In this document: positions 1 through 10,821 of the stretch, piece after piece | Numbering within the stretch: the first letter of the stretch is position 1 | Layout: the number at the start of each line of letters is the position of its first letter | Assembly (NCBI GenBank): GCA_037447655.1 | Contig: JBBHKE010001840.1 | Location: forward strand, 52,871 to 116,870 | From: Zygnema cylindricum | Lineage: Eukaryota; Streptophyta; Zygnematophyceae; Zygnematales; Zygnemataceae | DNA length: 64,000 nt | Direction: 5' to 3' | Translations under genes and position numbers: made by a program | The notes under the pieces: model-generated | Databases searched by the model: none | Told to the model about the DNA's origin: nothing | What the model saw: only the letters and a program-made list of their open reading frames with translations

Positions 1-419
1 TATATTGATTTGTATATATATATATAGGTATTTAATATATATGTTTAGTTATATTTATGGATATATATATATATGTTTAGTTATATTTATGGATATTTAG
101 TTAATACGTTGTGGTTTGGAAACATCTATACATACTATATCACTATGTATAAAAATAGTAGTGTATAATTTAACTAAAATCAAACTATACATTTGATTAT
201 ACAAGCAAATGTATAGTGTTGGACCGTCTATAGAGTGCATTTTTAGTTTGTTAAAAAACGTTATAACGACAAAAAAAACGACAAAGTAAATAGTATATCA
301 TTCTTCCAAACTGTACTTTTATGCCTCAAGTAATTACTCGTTTGAAAATTGTTTATACATAGATCCGTAGTCTCTTTCCTATGACTCTCTACTGTAACTG
401 TTAATGTTTAGTTTATACT

Positions 420-600
420 TCTTTTATTATTATTATCATCGTTATTATTAATATCATTATTATCGTCGTTATTATTTTCATCCCTATTATTATCATGATT
501 ATTATGATTATTATTATGATTATTATTATTTGTTATTATTATTTGTCATTACTGTTTGTTATTATTATTTGTTATTATTGTTTGTTGTTATTATTAAGTT
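420..600 (+). repeat. (ATT)n-like simple sequence
   Basis: Imperfect ATT/TTG trinucleotide tract. The rest of 1-824 is AT-rich non-coding DNA; a unit of about 33 bp (TATATGTTTAGTTATATT...) is duplicated at about 36-95. No gene is seen before the EF-hand exon. Confidence 0.7.
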
Positions 601-824
601 TGTTTTTTTCTCGAGGAGAACAGGGCGAAGGCTGCATCTCATTTTTTGAACACATGCGAGTGGAATTCTTTCTTCTCTTTTTTCTATTTCATGTTTTTTT
701 GTCTTTCTTAGTATTTCATTTGTCTGTTCATGCACCGATCTTGTGCTTTCCTGATTCTTATTTATTTATATATCATTTTACTTTATATATATTTTTTATT
801 TTTTTATTTTTTTTTGGGGGGCAG

Positions 825-949
825 AACGAGGGCGGGGCAGCATCTCAGTTTTGGACGTAGTGAAAGTGGCCGCCTCACATGAATTAGCGTGGACAGAGGA
901 GGAGGTGGAGGATATGGTCCGATTTTTTGACTCCGATTCAGATGGAAAA
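825..949 (+). CDS. EF-hand protein, penultimate exon (partial gene)
   Basis: Exon inferred from a T-rich stretch ending in GGGGGGCAG before 825 and a GT donor at 950. Read with two leading bases, it encodes about 41 residues that include AWTEEEVEDMVRFF, an EF-hand entering helix, then DSDSDGK, the first seven positions of a calcium-binding loop with acidic residues at 1, 3 and 5. The loop is cut by the intron in phase 0 and completed in the next exon. Upstream exons were not identified; the (ATT)-rich stretch before it shows no convincing coding sequence, so the gene probably starts outside the window. Likely a calcium sensor of the calmodulin/centrin superfamily, but the subfamily cannot be assigned. 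The acceptor position is the least certain part. Confidence 0.6.
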
Positions 950-1182
950 GTACATTTTTTTTTTGTTTTTTTGTGTTTGTTTTTAGTTTGTTTTTTTTTC
1001 TTTTTGTTCTGGTTCAGGTTTTGGTTGGTTTGGTTTGTCTTTTGTTTGTTTTTTTCCGCACTAGTGTTGTATTCTTTCTAGGTTTTTATGTATTTATCTT
1101 AGGTTAACCCTTTTTTATTCGTCGGTTCTTTACTTAAGGGGTTTGGTCACTGTTCGGTTTTGAACATTTGTGCTTTTATTTA

Positions 1183-1185
<3 letters not shown>

Positions 1186-1255
<70 letters not shown>

Positions 1256-1285
1256 TATATTTATATATATATATATTATATATCA
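1186..1285. repeat. (TA)n microsatellite in the EF-hand gene intron
   Basis: A nearly pure TA run of about 65 bp, followed after a short interruption by a second shorter run. Lies inside the intron between 949 and 1365. Confidence 0.9.
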
Positions 1286-1364
1286 TAAATGTGATATCGC
1301 CACTTTGGTTTTATTTCATTTTTTTTCACTTATTTCGAGACATTTGTGTTTTTAATGTGTGCAG

Positions 1365-1421
1365 TTGAATTTTGAAGATTTTCAACAAATTGTGAAGCAA
1401 TCGGGGTTATGTTCGAATTAA
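1365..1421 (+). CDS. EF-hand protein, last exon
   Basis: Follows the acceptor GTGTGCAG. It encodes LNFEDFQQIVKQSGLCSN and a TAA stop at 1419-1421. Joined to the previous exon in phase 0, it completes a 12-residue EF loop of the form DxDxDGxLxFxD followed by F. Loop position 12 is Asp rather than the usual Glu, which in known EF-hands tends to favour magnesium or weaken calcium binding. The exiting helix is short and the protein ends 11 residues after the loop. An AATAAA signal overlaps the stop codon (1420-1425). The 415-bp intron carries a long TA microsatellite. Confidence 0.6.
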   Translation: MNFEDFQQIVKQSGLCSN

Positions 1422-1715
1422 TAAAAAAAAGAACAAAAAATTGAAGAAAAAGATGACGGGGAAATAGCAATATAAGCGATGGCAACTTACAACTCCTTAA
1501 AAGAAAAAAAAAGGAAAGAAAAAGACGTCGGACAATTTTAATTGTGTCGAAAAGGGGAAATCTGTAATAAAATTACTTCCGTTTTTGTACTTAGAAAGTT
1601 ACTTCAAAATTTTCTTTTGGATGAATATGCAGTATATATTGTATCGTATTCACAAAAAGCAACAATTTTTTAGCATCCAATCCCATTTTTTTATCCACAT
1701 TTTTTACCTCAATTA

Positions 1716-1962
1716 TGAATGTGTACGCATAGGAATTGACAATGTGTATGAATATCAATTGACGTGTACGACTATGAGTAAACCAATGTGTACGAATAGC
1801 AATTGACCATTTGTATGACCAAGAATTGAAAAATGTGTACAAATATGAATTGACAATGTCTACGATATGAATTAACTTGTGTGTCTATGAATTAATGTGT
1901 GCAAATAGGAATCGACAACGTGTGCGAACTATAAATTGACAAATGTGTATGATTACAAATTG
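1716..1962. repeat. Degenerate minisatellite, unit about 25-30 bp
   Basis: About nine diverged copies of a unit resembling AATGTGTACGAATATGAATT followed by GAC. Spacing and sequence vary between copies. ORFs on both strands here are products of the repeat and have no recognisable protein. The sequence from 1422 to 1716 holds nothing I can identify. Confidence 0.6.
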
Positions 1963-2457
1963 GGACTATGAAGAAGGTTGTCGGTAAACGATAATGTTGG
2001 AGATGAACTGAACCGATATACTTATGTGAAGCGACGAATATACGAAATACCGGATGTACGGAAATGCACCCAATCAATGTGCGGGCAGTTTGTGGCAGAA
2101 AAAGACAGGTGGAGGACCACGTACAAATAGGCATTTCATTGGACCATAGTTCAAAAGTAGGCATTTTTATGGTAGACCTTTGGTAGGCGCACAAAACTTT
2201 GCACAAAACTCGCGCAACGTAGGCATACTGTATGTGTGTGCGTCGTGCACACTCCTGTACGAACGTCCGAATCTGACGTAAGATCAAAGTACAGCGCACG
2301 CCGCGATCTTAAGTACGAGATTCCAGCTTTATTAGATAGAAAGTTCAAAGAAACATTGTACTCTTATTATTCTACTTATGAATCAATTCTAAAGCTGTAT
2401 TTTTGTTGTTCAATTCTCATCTGTCCATCTATGCCTTCTACCACTCCTAATTTGCTA

Positions 2458-3038
2458 CTTTGATTCCTAAAGGCTACATTCCCTGTGTATAAACTAGGTG
2501 TATACTTAGGACGCCTCTCCCTCTCCCTCTCCTTCTCCCTCTCCCTCTCCCTCTCCCTCTCCCACTCCCTCTCCCTCTCCCTCTACATCTCCCTCTCCCT
2601 CTCCCTCTCCCTCTCCCTCTCCCTCTCCCTCTCCCTCTCCCTCTCCCTCTCCCTCTCCCTCTCCCTCTCCCTCTCCCTCCTCCCTACCTCCTTCTCCCTT
2701 CCCCCCCTGCGTATAACTTAGTGTATAAAGTCGTGTGTACTTAGGACGCGGTCTACGTCCGTCTAAGGTCACGGACTTGCGTGATTGGCCCAGGTTGAGA
2801 AGTTAATGACAATTAACTTGGGAGAAAGGAAATTTTCCCAAGAACTATTAACACTTATTAACTATTAACATTATTAGCGATACACGGTGTAGTTTGACTC
2901 CTAAAGGCTACATTCCCTGTGTATACTTAGGACGTGTCTACGTCCGTCGGAGGCCATTGACTTGCGTGATTTTCCCGGGTTGAGAAATTAATGCAACTTG
3001 GGGAGAAAGGAAATTTTCCCAAGAACTAGTTGACACAC
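2458..3038. repeat. Direct repeat interrupted by a (CTCCCT)n tract
   Basis: The segment beginning CCTAAAGGCTACATTCCCTG and continuing through a TACTTAGGACG motif to CCCAAGAACTA occurs at 2466-2845 and again at 2897-3024. In the first copy a hexanucleotide (CTCCCT)n run (2512-2690) separates two copies of the TACTTAGGACG motif. This looks like a tandem duplication followed by microsatellite expansion. ORFs rich in Leu-Ser or Gly-Glu here are artefacts of the hexamer. Confidence 0.7.
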
Positions 3039-3344
3039 ATATATGCTTCACAAGTGAGACTTTCAAGCAAATGGGACTCAAAACATAATATTATAGAGTT
3101 GAAGAATATAGATTGACAAAAAATTACCATAATGACTTCCACCACTTTATGGTATGACTAACAATGGCTTCTATATCCTTATTTTTATTTATTCCTAAAT
3201 TTTTATGTGTTTATTTATATGTTGATTTGTTAATATTTATATATTAATTTTCATACGGAGTAAATTTTGTATTTTTTTTGTCCTTCTGATTTTTCTATAT
3301 TCTCTCTTTTTTTTTTTTTTTACCATATATGGTTTAAGGTTTTG

Positions 3345-4290
3345 AGGGAGGGGGAGAAAGGGAGAGAAAGGGAACGGGAGGTGGAGGGGGAGAACGAGGG
3401 AGGGCGAGGGGCGGTAGAGGGGGAGAGGGTGAGAGGGCGAGAGAGAGGGAGGGGGAAATAGGGAGAGGGAGGAGAGAAGGGGTAGGAAAAGGGAGTGGGA
3501 GAGAGAGGGGAGAGGGAGGGGCAGGGCAAGAAAGAAGGGGGGGGGGAGCGGCAAAGAGTGGGAGGGTGAGGGAGAAAGAGTAAGAAGGGAGAGAGAGGGA
3601 GCGAAAGGGGGAGAGGGAGGTGGAATGAGAGAGACAGGATGGGGAACGGGAGAGAGGGGGAGCGGGGATTTGACTTGTTTCTAAGGGAAAAAGAAGAAAG
3701 GGAAGGGAGAAGGCAAAGAGGAGGAGAGGGAGGGGGGGGATGGAAGGGAGAAAGAGGAAGAGGAAGAGAGAGGGAGAAAGGGGGAGACAGAGTAAGGGGA
3801 GGGGGAGGGGGAGAGGAAGAGGGGTATCAACGGAAGCGGAAGGTAGAGAGGTAGAGAGAGAGTGTTAAAACGAGGAAGGGGGGGAGAAAGAGGAAGGTGG
3901 AAGGGAAATGGGGTGAACGGAAGAGAGAGAGATGGGGTAAAGTGAGAGTGAAAGGAAAGCAGTGACAGGTGGATTAAAAGAGAGGAGGGGAAGGGCAAGA
4001 GAGGAGGGGGAGGGGAAGAGAGAAGGGAGAGTGGGCGGTGGAGAGAGAGGAATTGGGAGAAGAGGGGGGAGAGGAATGCGGAGGGGGGGGGGAGGGAGAG
4101 GGTGGTGGTGGGGAATGGGAAGAGAGGGAGAGAGAAGGGAAAGGGGAGGGAAAGGGGGGTGGAGTGGAAGGGAGGGGTACCGTGACAGGGAGGGAATGGG
4201 AGGGTGAGAGGGAGGGCACAAAAGTTTAGAGATAGGGCAGAAATGGGTGTAGGGAGGGAGGGAGGGAGGGAGGGAGGGAGGGAGGGAGGG
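3345..4290 (+). repeat. Polypurine tract of about 950 bp ending in (GGGA)n
   Basis: The plus strand is almost entirely A and G for about 950 bases, mixing GGGA, GAGA and GGAA words. It ends in a clean GGGA tetranucleotide run at about 4246-4290. Such mirror-like purine runs can form triplex (H-DNA) or G-quadruplex structures; that is a known property of the sequence class and was not measured here. ORFs over it on either strand are composition artefacts. Confidence 0.9.
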
Positions 4291-4759
4291 TCACTCCTTC
4301 AGCAATATTTTTTGCTAAATTTCTAAAAATGTCATTAGCATCATTTCTGAAAAATAAGGCAGTCTGGAAGTGTAGCCCATGATAGTTTGGAATCTTAAGT
4401 AATTGAAATTTCTCCATTTTCTTTATTTCTTCCATTTTCTCTAGTTTCACCATTTCTTATTCTTTCCTCATTTTTCTCTTTTTTTTTCTTTTTTTCTCTA
4501 TTTTCACCTCTCCATTTTCACCATTCTCTCCATTTTCACCATTTTCTCCATTTTCATTTTCTCTCTCCAATTTCTCAATTTTTTCCAACTAATTTGTTAA
4601 TTAATTTTAATTTAAGTTAAATTGTTAGTATTAATTAAGTTAATGGCCCAAATGACTCGTACCACTTTTTGCAAGATGTTTTGAACTATTTTCATTCTAG
4701 AGAGCAATTGCCGTTGAGCAATTTGGTTAGTTCTTTTCTAAATTAGCGTTTACGCCAAA

Positions 4760-5215
4760 TTTTTTTTAATGCTAATGACGATTAGCGGTGTATACCCTGT
4801 ATCGCTATTAGTGTTAACAGTGTTTTCGTCACTCAATGATACTTTTCTCCGTGCACACTTGTCGGATTTATAAATGAAGACCACCAATCGAAAGGTGAGA
4901 GTCTTAGCTTTCATTCGCAACCGTCAGATCTATAATCAGACAAGCGTGCACGGAGAAACGCTGTTTTTAGTGTCAAAAAAAAACATCAGCACTAATAGCG
5001 ATTCACGGTGGGTACACCGTGTATCGCTATTAGTGTTAATGTTTTTTTTTCCGCTTACAACATCTTTTCTCTGTACACGTTTGCCAGATTATGGATCTTA
5101 CGGTTGCGATTGAAAGCTAAGATTCTCACCTTCCCATCGGCGGTCTATATATGAAAACAGGACAAATGTGTACGGATGAAATCTATTAACACTAATAGCG
5201 ATTCACGATGTGGTG
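4760..5215. repeat. Cluster of MITE terminal repeats (CACTAATAGCGATTCACGGTG family)
   Basis: The words GCTATTAGTGTTAA and ACTAATAGCGATTCACG occur in both orientations around 4770-4825, 4989-5040 and 5190-5215. They match the ends of the MITEs at 8003, 41243, 41759 and 42260, so this stretch is probably several overlapping or truncated copies. No gene is seen in 4291-4760, which is a T/C-rich stretch with repeated CATTTTC words. Confidence 0.55.
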
Positions 5216-5329
5216 TTGAGTATCGGCAAAACTATGATCGCGATGAATTGTCGAACGGTATCTACCTCCGGGCAGAGGTCACAATCTGCTGCCCTGATCA
5301 GAGGTCGCAAACGGTCAACCGAAACCGTG

Positions 5330-6025
5330 ACCGACCGTTAACAGACCGCCCGCGCCGGATCCGGAACGGATTCGGTTGCCAAATTTTGGGGGCCGGGCGG
5401 TCGCGGTCGGTTGATTCACCAAAAAAAAAAGTCGGTTAAGGTCGGTCAAGCAAAAAAACGAAAAAAATTGAAAATTTTGTACCTGTCCATACAATCCAAC
5501 ATTATTGTACATTATTGTACTTTGTACTCTTTGGTATCCTGGAAGTACGTGAATCATGATTAGCGTCGCAAATCTGACACAATGATAACACTATTCATTT
5601 CGCAAATTTTAGGGAACTCGACAAATCGTAATTATTGGCTTATTCATACGTCGTACATTAATTAATTTTGTAGTTTTTTCGGTTACGGGCGGGCACGGTT
5701 AGTCGCGAGAAATCGAGTTTCGGTTAAATTTTATTTTCGTAAACGTCGGGTCGGTTAACGGTTAACAATTTTGGAGCCTGACATAAATCGGTTGGGCGTC
5801 GGTTACTCAAATTTTGAAAAAAAAAAACGGTCGGTTTCGGTTATGTAAAATTTTGACTTTTGCCACCTCTGGCCCTAATCCGTACCCGAACTGTAGTCTA
5901 TCCGTATCTGATCCGTAACCAGCCGGCCGCGTCGGATTCGGAACGGATTCGGGGGCCAAATTTTGGGGGCCGGCCAGATTCGGCCAGGTGTTTCAAAAAC
6001 AGAAAAAAAAAAAAAACCGGCTACG
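5330..6025. repeat. Dispersed repeat, two copies, GC-richer
   Basis: A unit containing GGATTCGGAACGGATTCGG or a near match, then CCAAATTTTGGGGGCCGG, occurs at about 5355-5400 and 5930-5975. The intervening part (GAAATCGAGTTTCGGTTAAA... then GTCGGGTCGG) has a diverged relative at 8640-8720. GC content is locally higher than in the flanks. No protein family is recognised. Confidence 0.5.
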
Positions 6026-6632
6026 ACCAGATTTAGGGACCTTTGCCTCCGGGAACAAAAAAATTTATAGCGATATATGTGGTGGGAGGTGAGGGTTCGT
6101 ACAACTAATAAGGAAACATTGTACGAAAAATAGTACGTTGATTATAACATTTTTTTCCCATGCACACATGTTGGATTGTTCATCCGACAGTTACTATTGA
6201 TAGGTAAGATTCTCACCTTCCGATTGGCGCTCTCCAAAACCGAAATTCATCGAAAATTGGACGTGTGTGCACGAAGAAAAAATGTTTTGATTGGAAAAAA
6301 AACATTAACAACAATATATGGTGTATTTTAAGTGTTACTTTGTGCCGTAAGTGGGGCGGACTAACATTTATTACGTATTTTTATGTGAGTTTAGATGCCT
6401 ATTTGTCAATTGCACACACCTCATTATGTGAACTGTCTTCCTAGTATGAAGTAAAAAATATATTACCAAGTACAATGAATAACAGGTGTATGAATAAAAT
6501 ATTAAAAAATATTGGTTTATGTGTCGTAGAATTGAAGAAGAACTTTGTACTTGCAAAGTGGAACATTGTGCAATATAATGTAACAAGACTAAGGGAATAA
6601 GAAGTAAAATAAATATAAAAGAAGGAGAATAG

Positions 6633-6977
6633 ATGAAACCACATGAATTAGCAATATTATTAATAGAACTGGAACCAAGATTTGAAATAGAAAAAAATGG
6701 TGTATATCAAAACGAAGCATTATGTTGGCTACGAGAAAGTTTAGAACCATCACCTTTAATGGTTGTAAAAGGTATGAGAATATGGAATGCATATTGAGTT
6801 AGGTATGGTACTGAAAAATTGAAAAGACGCGGATTATATGCCGTAATACGTAAATTACTAGAAGAAGAGAAATATCAAAGCGCAGAGCTTCAAAGGTCTG
6901 TTGAAGGGATGGTAGTAACAAACGTAGTAGCAAACAATTATTTAGAAAAAATGAATATTAGCAAACGAAACAAATAA
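6633..6977 (+). pseudogene. Small unknown ORF with one internal TGA
   Basis: An ATG-started frame of 114 codons is open except for one TGA at 6795-6797. The encoded protein begins MKPHELAILLIELEPRFEIE and is rich in Glu, Lys and Leu with several predicted helices, which is not what random AT-rich DNA would give. A purine-rich GAAGGAGAATAG precedes the ATG. I do not recognise a family. It is the first of at least three AT-rich, same-strand small frames here (next at about 6980-7104 and 7267), unlike the flanking repeat-filled DNA in codon use. It could be a decayed viral or organellar insertion, or an old gene. Confidence 0.45.
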
Positions 6978-6979
6978 AA

Positions 6980-7104
6980 AAGGCAAAGACTTCGTGCTAA
7001 ATCTTGCTTTGAATAAAGATATGAGTTACAGTAGATATATACTAAATGAAAGAACTAAAAATAAAGTGTTATATAACGAAATATTAGATTATTATGGAAT
7101 GTAA
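6980..7104 (+). pseudogene. Short unknown frame, AT-rich island
   Basis: The frame reading GKDFVLNLALNKDMSYSRYI then LNERTKNKVLYNEILDYYGM runs to a TAA at about 7102. It has no ATG at its start. Composition matches its neighbours at 6633 and 7267, suggesting one ancestral gene cluster. Family unknown. Confidence 0.3.
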
Positions 7105-7266
7105 TCTTTTGCATTAGAAACAAAAGAAAAAATTCATAATATATAGTAATAGAGAAAATATTAACTAAAACGAACATAAAAAGAAATCATGACAACATGG
7201 AAAATTGGAAGGCCTTGTTAATAGTAAGGAACATAAAAACAAGAAGAAAAGAAAGGAGAAAGAGAA

Positions 7267-7530
7267 ATGGAAGAGACCTTACGATTTATACGTGTGATGC
7301 GTGATACAATAAATACAGTAACAGAGGCATTACCTGAGATTTTGCAGAATGCAGAAGAAGTGTTATTAAAAGTTAATAAAGAGAAACGAAGTGTTTCAAA
7401 AAGAAACATTTTATTATCTTATGGACCCATGTTAGGAAAGGACGGTGTAAATTATGAGAAGCAAAAAGAACTGCTGAAATTAAGATTATCAAGTTTGGTA
7501 ATCGCTCATATTGAAAAACATTCTCATTAA
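7267..7530 (+). CDS. Hypothetical 87-aa protein, AT-rich island
   Basis: ATG to TAA frame encoding a charged helical protein (MEETLRFIRVMRDTINTVTE...) with the pattern of an amphipathic coiled segment over residues 5-45. The purine-rich leader GAAAGGAGAAAGAGAA lies just before the ATG. No signal peptide, membrane segment or known motif is seen. It is followed at about 7680-7795 by a short frame (GWFLVIREIV, stop, LVFGLIPTIIEV...) that looks like a small hydrophobic protein with one stop. Possibly all are remnants of one small-genome insertion. Confidence 0.4.
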   Translation: MEETLRFIRVMRDTINTVTEALPEILQNAEEVLLKVNKEKRSVSKRNILLSYGPMLGKDGVNYEKQKELLKLRLSSLVIAHIEKHSH

Positions 7531-7851
7531 GAGGAATAGTAAGTATTTAGTAAAAAATCAACACAATGATAAAAAAAAAGCAACATGTGATTGTCTTATC
7601 ATACATTTAATATGATAAAAACTGAATTTCAGTTTGGTATCTGTTATAAAATTCTTAGAAAATAAAGAGGCCAGCAAATGGGGTGGTTTCTAGTAATTCG
7701 TGAGATTGTATAATTGGTATTTGGATTAATCCCTACAATTATTGAAGTAACGGAAAAAATCTATGAAGTATGGAAAAAACATAATCAAGATTCCAAAAAT
7801 TATATCACACTCATAACAGGTCGCAATCGGATAACCAAATCGGTACCTGAT

Positions 7852-7995
7852 CTGTACCCAATATTCGGGTAAGCAAAAAACGAGAAATTTTGAAGGTTTC
7901 GTAGGTACGTTCCACCAGAGTCATCTGTACCCGATATTCGGGTAAGCAAAAAACGAGAAATTTTGAAGGTTTCGTAGGTACGTTCCACCAGAGTC
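7852..7995. repeat. Tandem duplication, 72-bp unit x2
   Basis: The unit starting CTGTACCC(A/G)ATATTCGGG occurs at 7852 and again at 7924, almost identical. It abuts the left end of the MITE at 8003. The minus-strand ORF here just reads the repeat twice. Confidence 0.85.
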
Positions 7996-8002
7996 AGTAC
8001 TG

Positions 8003-8528
8003 TACACTGTGAATCGTAATTAGCATTATGTACGCTAATTTCGTCGCCCTAAATTTTGACTTTATCACCCTAAATAGAGTACATAACTCTAAATTATTCT
8101 TTACACTATTTAATGTATTTTTTGAATCAACGTTAACGACTCTAATATAGTGACGTTTTAAATAGTGTGGTATACGGTTGGTGTCTGACCGTGCAAAATT
8201 GTACTTTATTAACTAAAAAAGTAAAAAAAATGAGTTAATACAGGTCGTTATTAGGTAACTCCGTTTTCACAAACCGCGTAGTGCAAACGTCATAATGACG
8301 TGAAACTGTACGTTTTGTCAAATTCTGTACGTGTACCTAATTTACAGTAGAGATATTAAGCGCAGATAATTATCACAGAAAGAAATCCAAATTAGAGTTA
8401 TTGATAAATTAGAGTATTTTTTTTCTTTGAAAGCAATTGATTACCCAAATTATAGTTAAAAACGCTAATTATTTTTTGCATTTTTTTACACTAATTATTT
8501 CTGTACTCTAATTACAATTTGCGGTGTA
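8003..8528. mobile_element. MITE, 526 bp, family M1
   Basis: Terminal inverted repeats TACACTGTGAATCGTAATTA at the left and CTAATTACAATTTGCGGTGTA-like at the right. The body is homologous to the element at 41243-41755; both contain GCAAA(C/T)GTCATA(A/G)TGACG and GTAGAG(G)ATATTA. Non-coding. The TA at the ends may be part of a TA target site as in Tc1/mariner-derived MITEs. Confidence 0.75.
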
Positions 8529-9991
8529 GAGTCCATACTATCCAACATTATTGTATTTTGTACACTTGGTATCGTAGAAGGTATAAGAGAGATGTACCAT
8601 CAATTTTGTACTTATTTGGGTACGGGCTAGTACGGGTAGTTTGTGTGAAATCGAGATCCGGCTAACTTTTTTCATAAACGCTTGTCGGGTACTGGTAACA
8701 CTTTAGGAGCGTCACATAACCCGACCGGATTTCATGTGTTCAGATTTTGGAAAAAAACAAAAATGCATGATTTGGGTAAATTGAAATTTAGACTTTTGCA
8801 ACGTTTGGTATGTCGTTGTCGTTTGTGTGCACTAACTATCCTTTTCCGTTTTCATCCGTACACCATCTATTTACTTGTCTAACGATGTAGATATGCTGCT
8901 TGTAGTGTTGTGTATCGGTAAGGATTTGTTGATAACCGATATGTGCCTTTTTTAGGGTTGCCGATAATCGATGGATTGGTTCGATATATCGTTATTAGTG
9001 TTATCACCGATAATTAACATATAATATCAGTTTATAATCGGCGATAACACCAATATCGATAACTGTACAGACCGTACAAATAAATGTACGGCCAGTACAC
9101 TCAACTGTACATGTTATTCCCTGTACGCGTCGCGGACCCACTTACCCCCGATCTCGGAAATAAATCGCAATATTTCCTTGATTATTTCTAATTTAAGGGT
9201 GTTTTAATTGGGTTCCACGCTCCCATACCTGTCTAGAATGTGTTTTTGACTGTTTTTTTTTTTTGCAAGTTTAGTTACACCTTGATATCACTTCTATGGT
9301 GGCAGTAAATGGCGGCAGTCTGATAGATGTTTGTCTGTTTTTTGAAAAAGATCGATTTACAAATTTACAATGAAATTTAATATTTTTGTTTCGGTACTAT
9401 AGTTTTATAACTATAAAGTGTTGTTTTAAATTTGTCAATGTGTATGTACTGCGCTGCGCGTAGTAAATTTCTGTTAAACAGATATAAAACAGTTTTTTAT
9501 ATGTGGCATGACACGGTATATAAAGTCAATAATATAATATACTATGTTACAAAAGTACTATTGTATGAATGTTATATTTTTTTAAAGTTATCGCCGATAT
9601 GGAATTTATTGGTATTTGACGGATATATCGCGACCTTTAACCGTTCGATAACCGATAACTATAGGTATCAGTGTTGCCGCGATATTTTTTTTTATCGATA
9701 CAGAACACTACGCATGCTTATGTACATCCCGACAACAAGACATGAGATACGTGGCACATATTTCGTACAAATTTTCTTGCGTGTCCATTTATGCTATAAC
9801 CACTATTAAAGTCAAGTCCACAGAAAAGAAATCTAAAGAACGACACAGATTTGTACATCACCGTACACTGAACCTCTCATCGATGCTTTAAACTTGTAAA
9901 ACTATCCAAAATATTTGAAGCAAGAGTTAACTTGCAAAAATTCAATGGTCGTTTCGTACATGACTACGCGAAAACATGATCGGAGCAAAAA

Positions 9992-10260
9992 TGCGTATGG
10001 TCAAATCGTTGTTCATTGACTCAATAAACGACAAGGCGTATAGACTGGCATCTGCAAAAAGTATAAAAGTTTTGTCGTATGATTACTTCGTACATAGGTA
10101 CATGGTACGCAAGTGAAGATTTGAAGTTAAGTTTGATGGTGCTAAAAATCTGAAAGATATTCATTATCGGATCGTAGCTTGCGTGGCGCTAGTCAATTTA
10201 GGAAACGTGGTTTACAGACTCTACATGATGGAACATCGTGTCAATCGACCCGGTCTATAG
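9992..10260 (+). pseudogene. Conserved unknown ORF, copy 1 (one stop)
   Basis: An 89-codon frame from ATG to TAG with a single internal TGA. Its C-terminal part (SYDYFVHRYMVRK, stop, RFEVKFDGAKNLK... to MEHRVNRPGL) aligns over its length with the minus-strand frame at 40046-40300. The first part (ASAKSIKVLSYDYFV) also matches a third fragment at about 38062-38128. Function unknown; conservation at the protein level across diverged repeats suggests it once encoded a transposon protein. The region 8529-9990 holds CGATAACCGATA-type repeats and no other gene. Confidence 0.45.
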
Positions 10261-10493
10261 AGTTGGCTGTACAATTACAGAAACGTCTGATGGAACTTCA
10301 CCCTAACTTTGATTAGCTTGAAGGACGTCAAAAATTTAGCTTAAGTCCCTTCACATTTGCGAACTTTCAGGTCTCAGTAAACACTTCATGTGAATTTGTC
10401 GCGATTCAATTCCATGCTCCAATGCCAAGATATTATTGTCGTATTGTTATCGCACAGAATCTGCGAGCATTTTTTACGAGCGCCCATTTTTTC

Positions 10494-10676
10494 TATAGTT
10501 CAAAAGTAGGCGTTTCTATTGTAGGCCTTTTGTAAGCGCCTTTATCTTAAGTTGTGTTATGGGCTTTTCATGTGATCTTCTTAAATCGCTACTTTGATCA
10601 GCGACAGTCGGATCGGCCAAATTTGACCATAGTCCTATCGTAAGTTGTGTTATGGGCCTTTCATGTGATCTTCTTG
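10494..10676. mobile_element. hAT-like MITE fragment, truncated by copia-B
   Basis: Begins near ATAGTTCAAAAGTAGGCG and contains the AAGTTGTGTTATGGGC(T/C)TTTCATGTGATCTTC unit twice, as in the complete copies at 38499 and 57757. It stops abruptly at about 10676 where copia-B LTR sequence begins, so copia-B inserted into it. Related fragments lie at 2145-2192 and 24773-24910. The stretch 10261-10494 shows nothing else. Confidence 0.6.
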
Positions 10677-10677
10677 G

Positions 10678-10821
10678 TGAATTATTAAAGTTATAAAGTA
10701 TTTTCTAGGTCCAAATAGCTTAGTGGAAATAGAAAAGAAAACCATAAGCAGTCTGCCTCCACCTCTCCCCTCTATCCCCCATAGTTGTCGTAATCACTGA
10801 AGGAGAGAGAGGGTGGTGGAG
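10678..10821 (+). mobile_element. Copia-B 5' LTR, first part
   Basis: The motif AAGTATTTTCTAGG, found near the start of the copia LTRs at 45845 and 35714 (minus), appears at 10694. It is followed by a block ending in a GTGGTGGAG that abuts copia-A. The LTR continues at 17046 after copia-A; TGGAG at the join is the copia-A target duplication. The left boundary is approximate. Confidence 0.6.

Noticed and set aside
2485-2772. Long Leu-Ser and Gly-Glu ORFs on both strands
   Set aside because: They are readings of the (CTCCCT)n hexamer; a hexamer keeps all frames open without coding.
3237-4229. Several Arg/Gly/Glu or Pro/Ser/Leu-rich ORFs
   Set aside because: Products of the purine-only strand, which cannot contain most stop codons on one strand by composition.
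6795-6797. TGA read as Trp (alternative genetic code)
   Set aside because: The same frame uses TGG for Trp, a neighbouring frame has a TAA, and host exons give no support.
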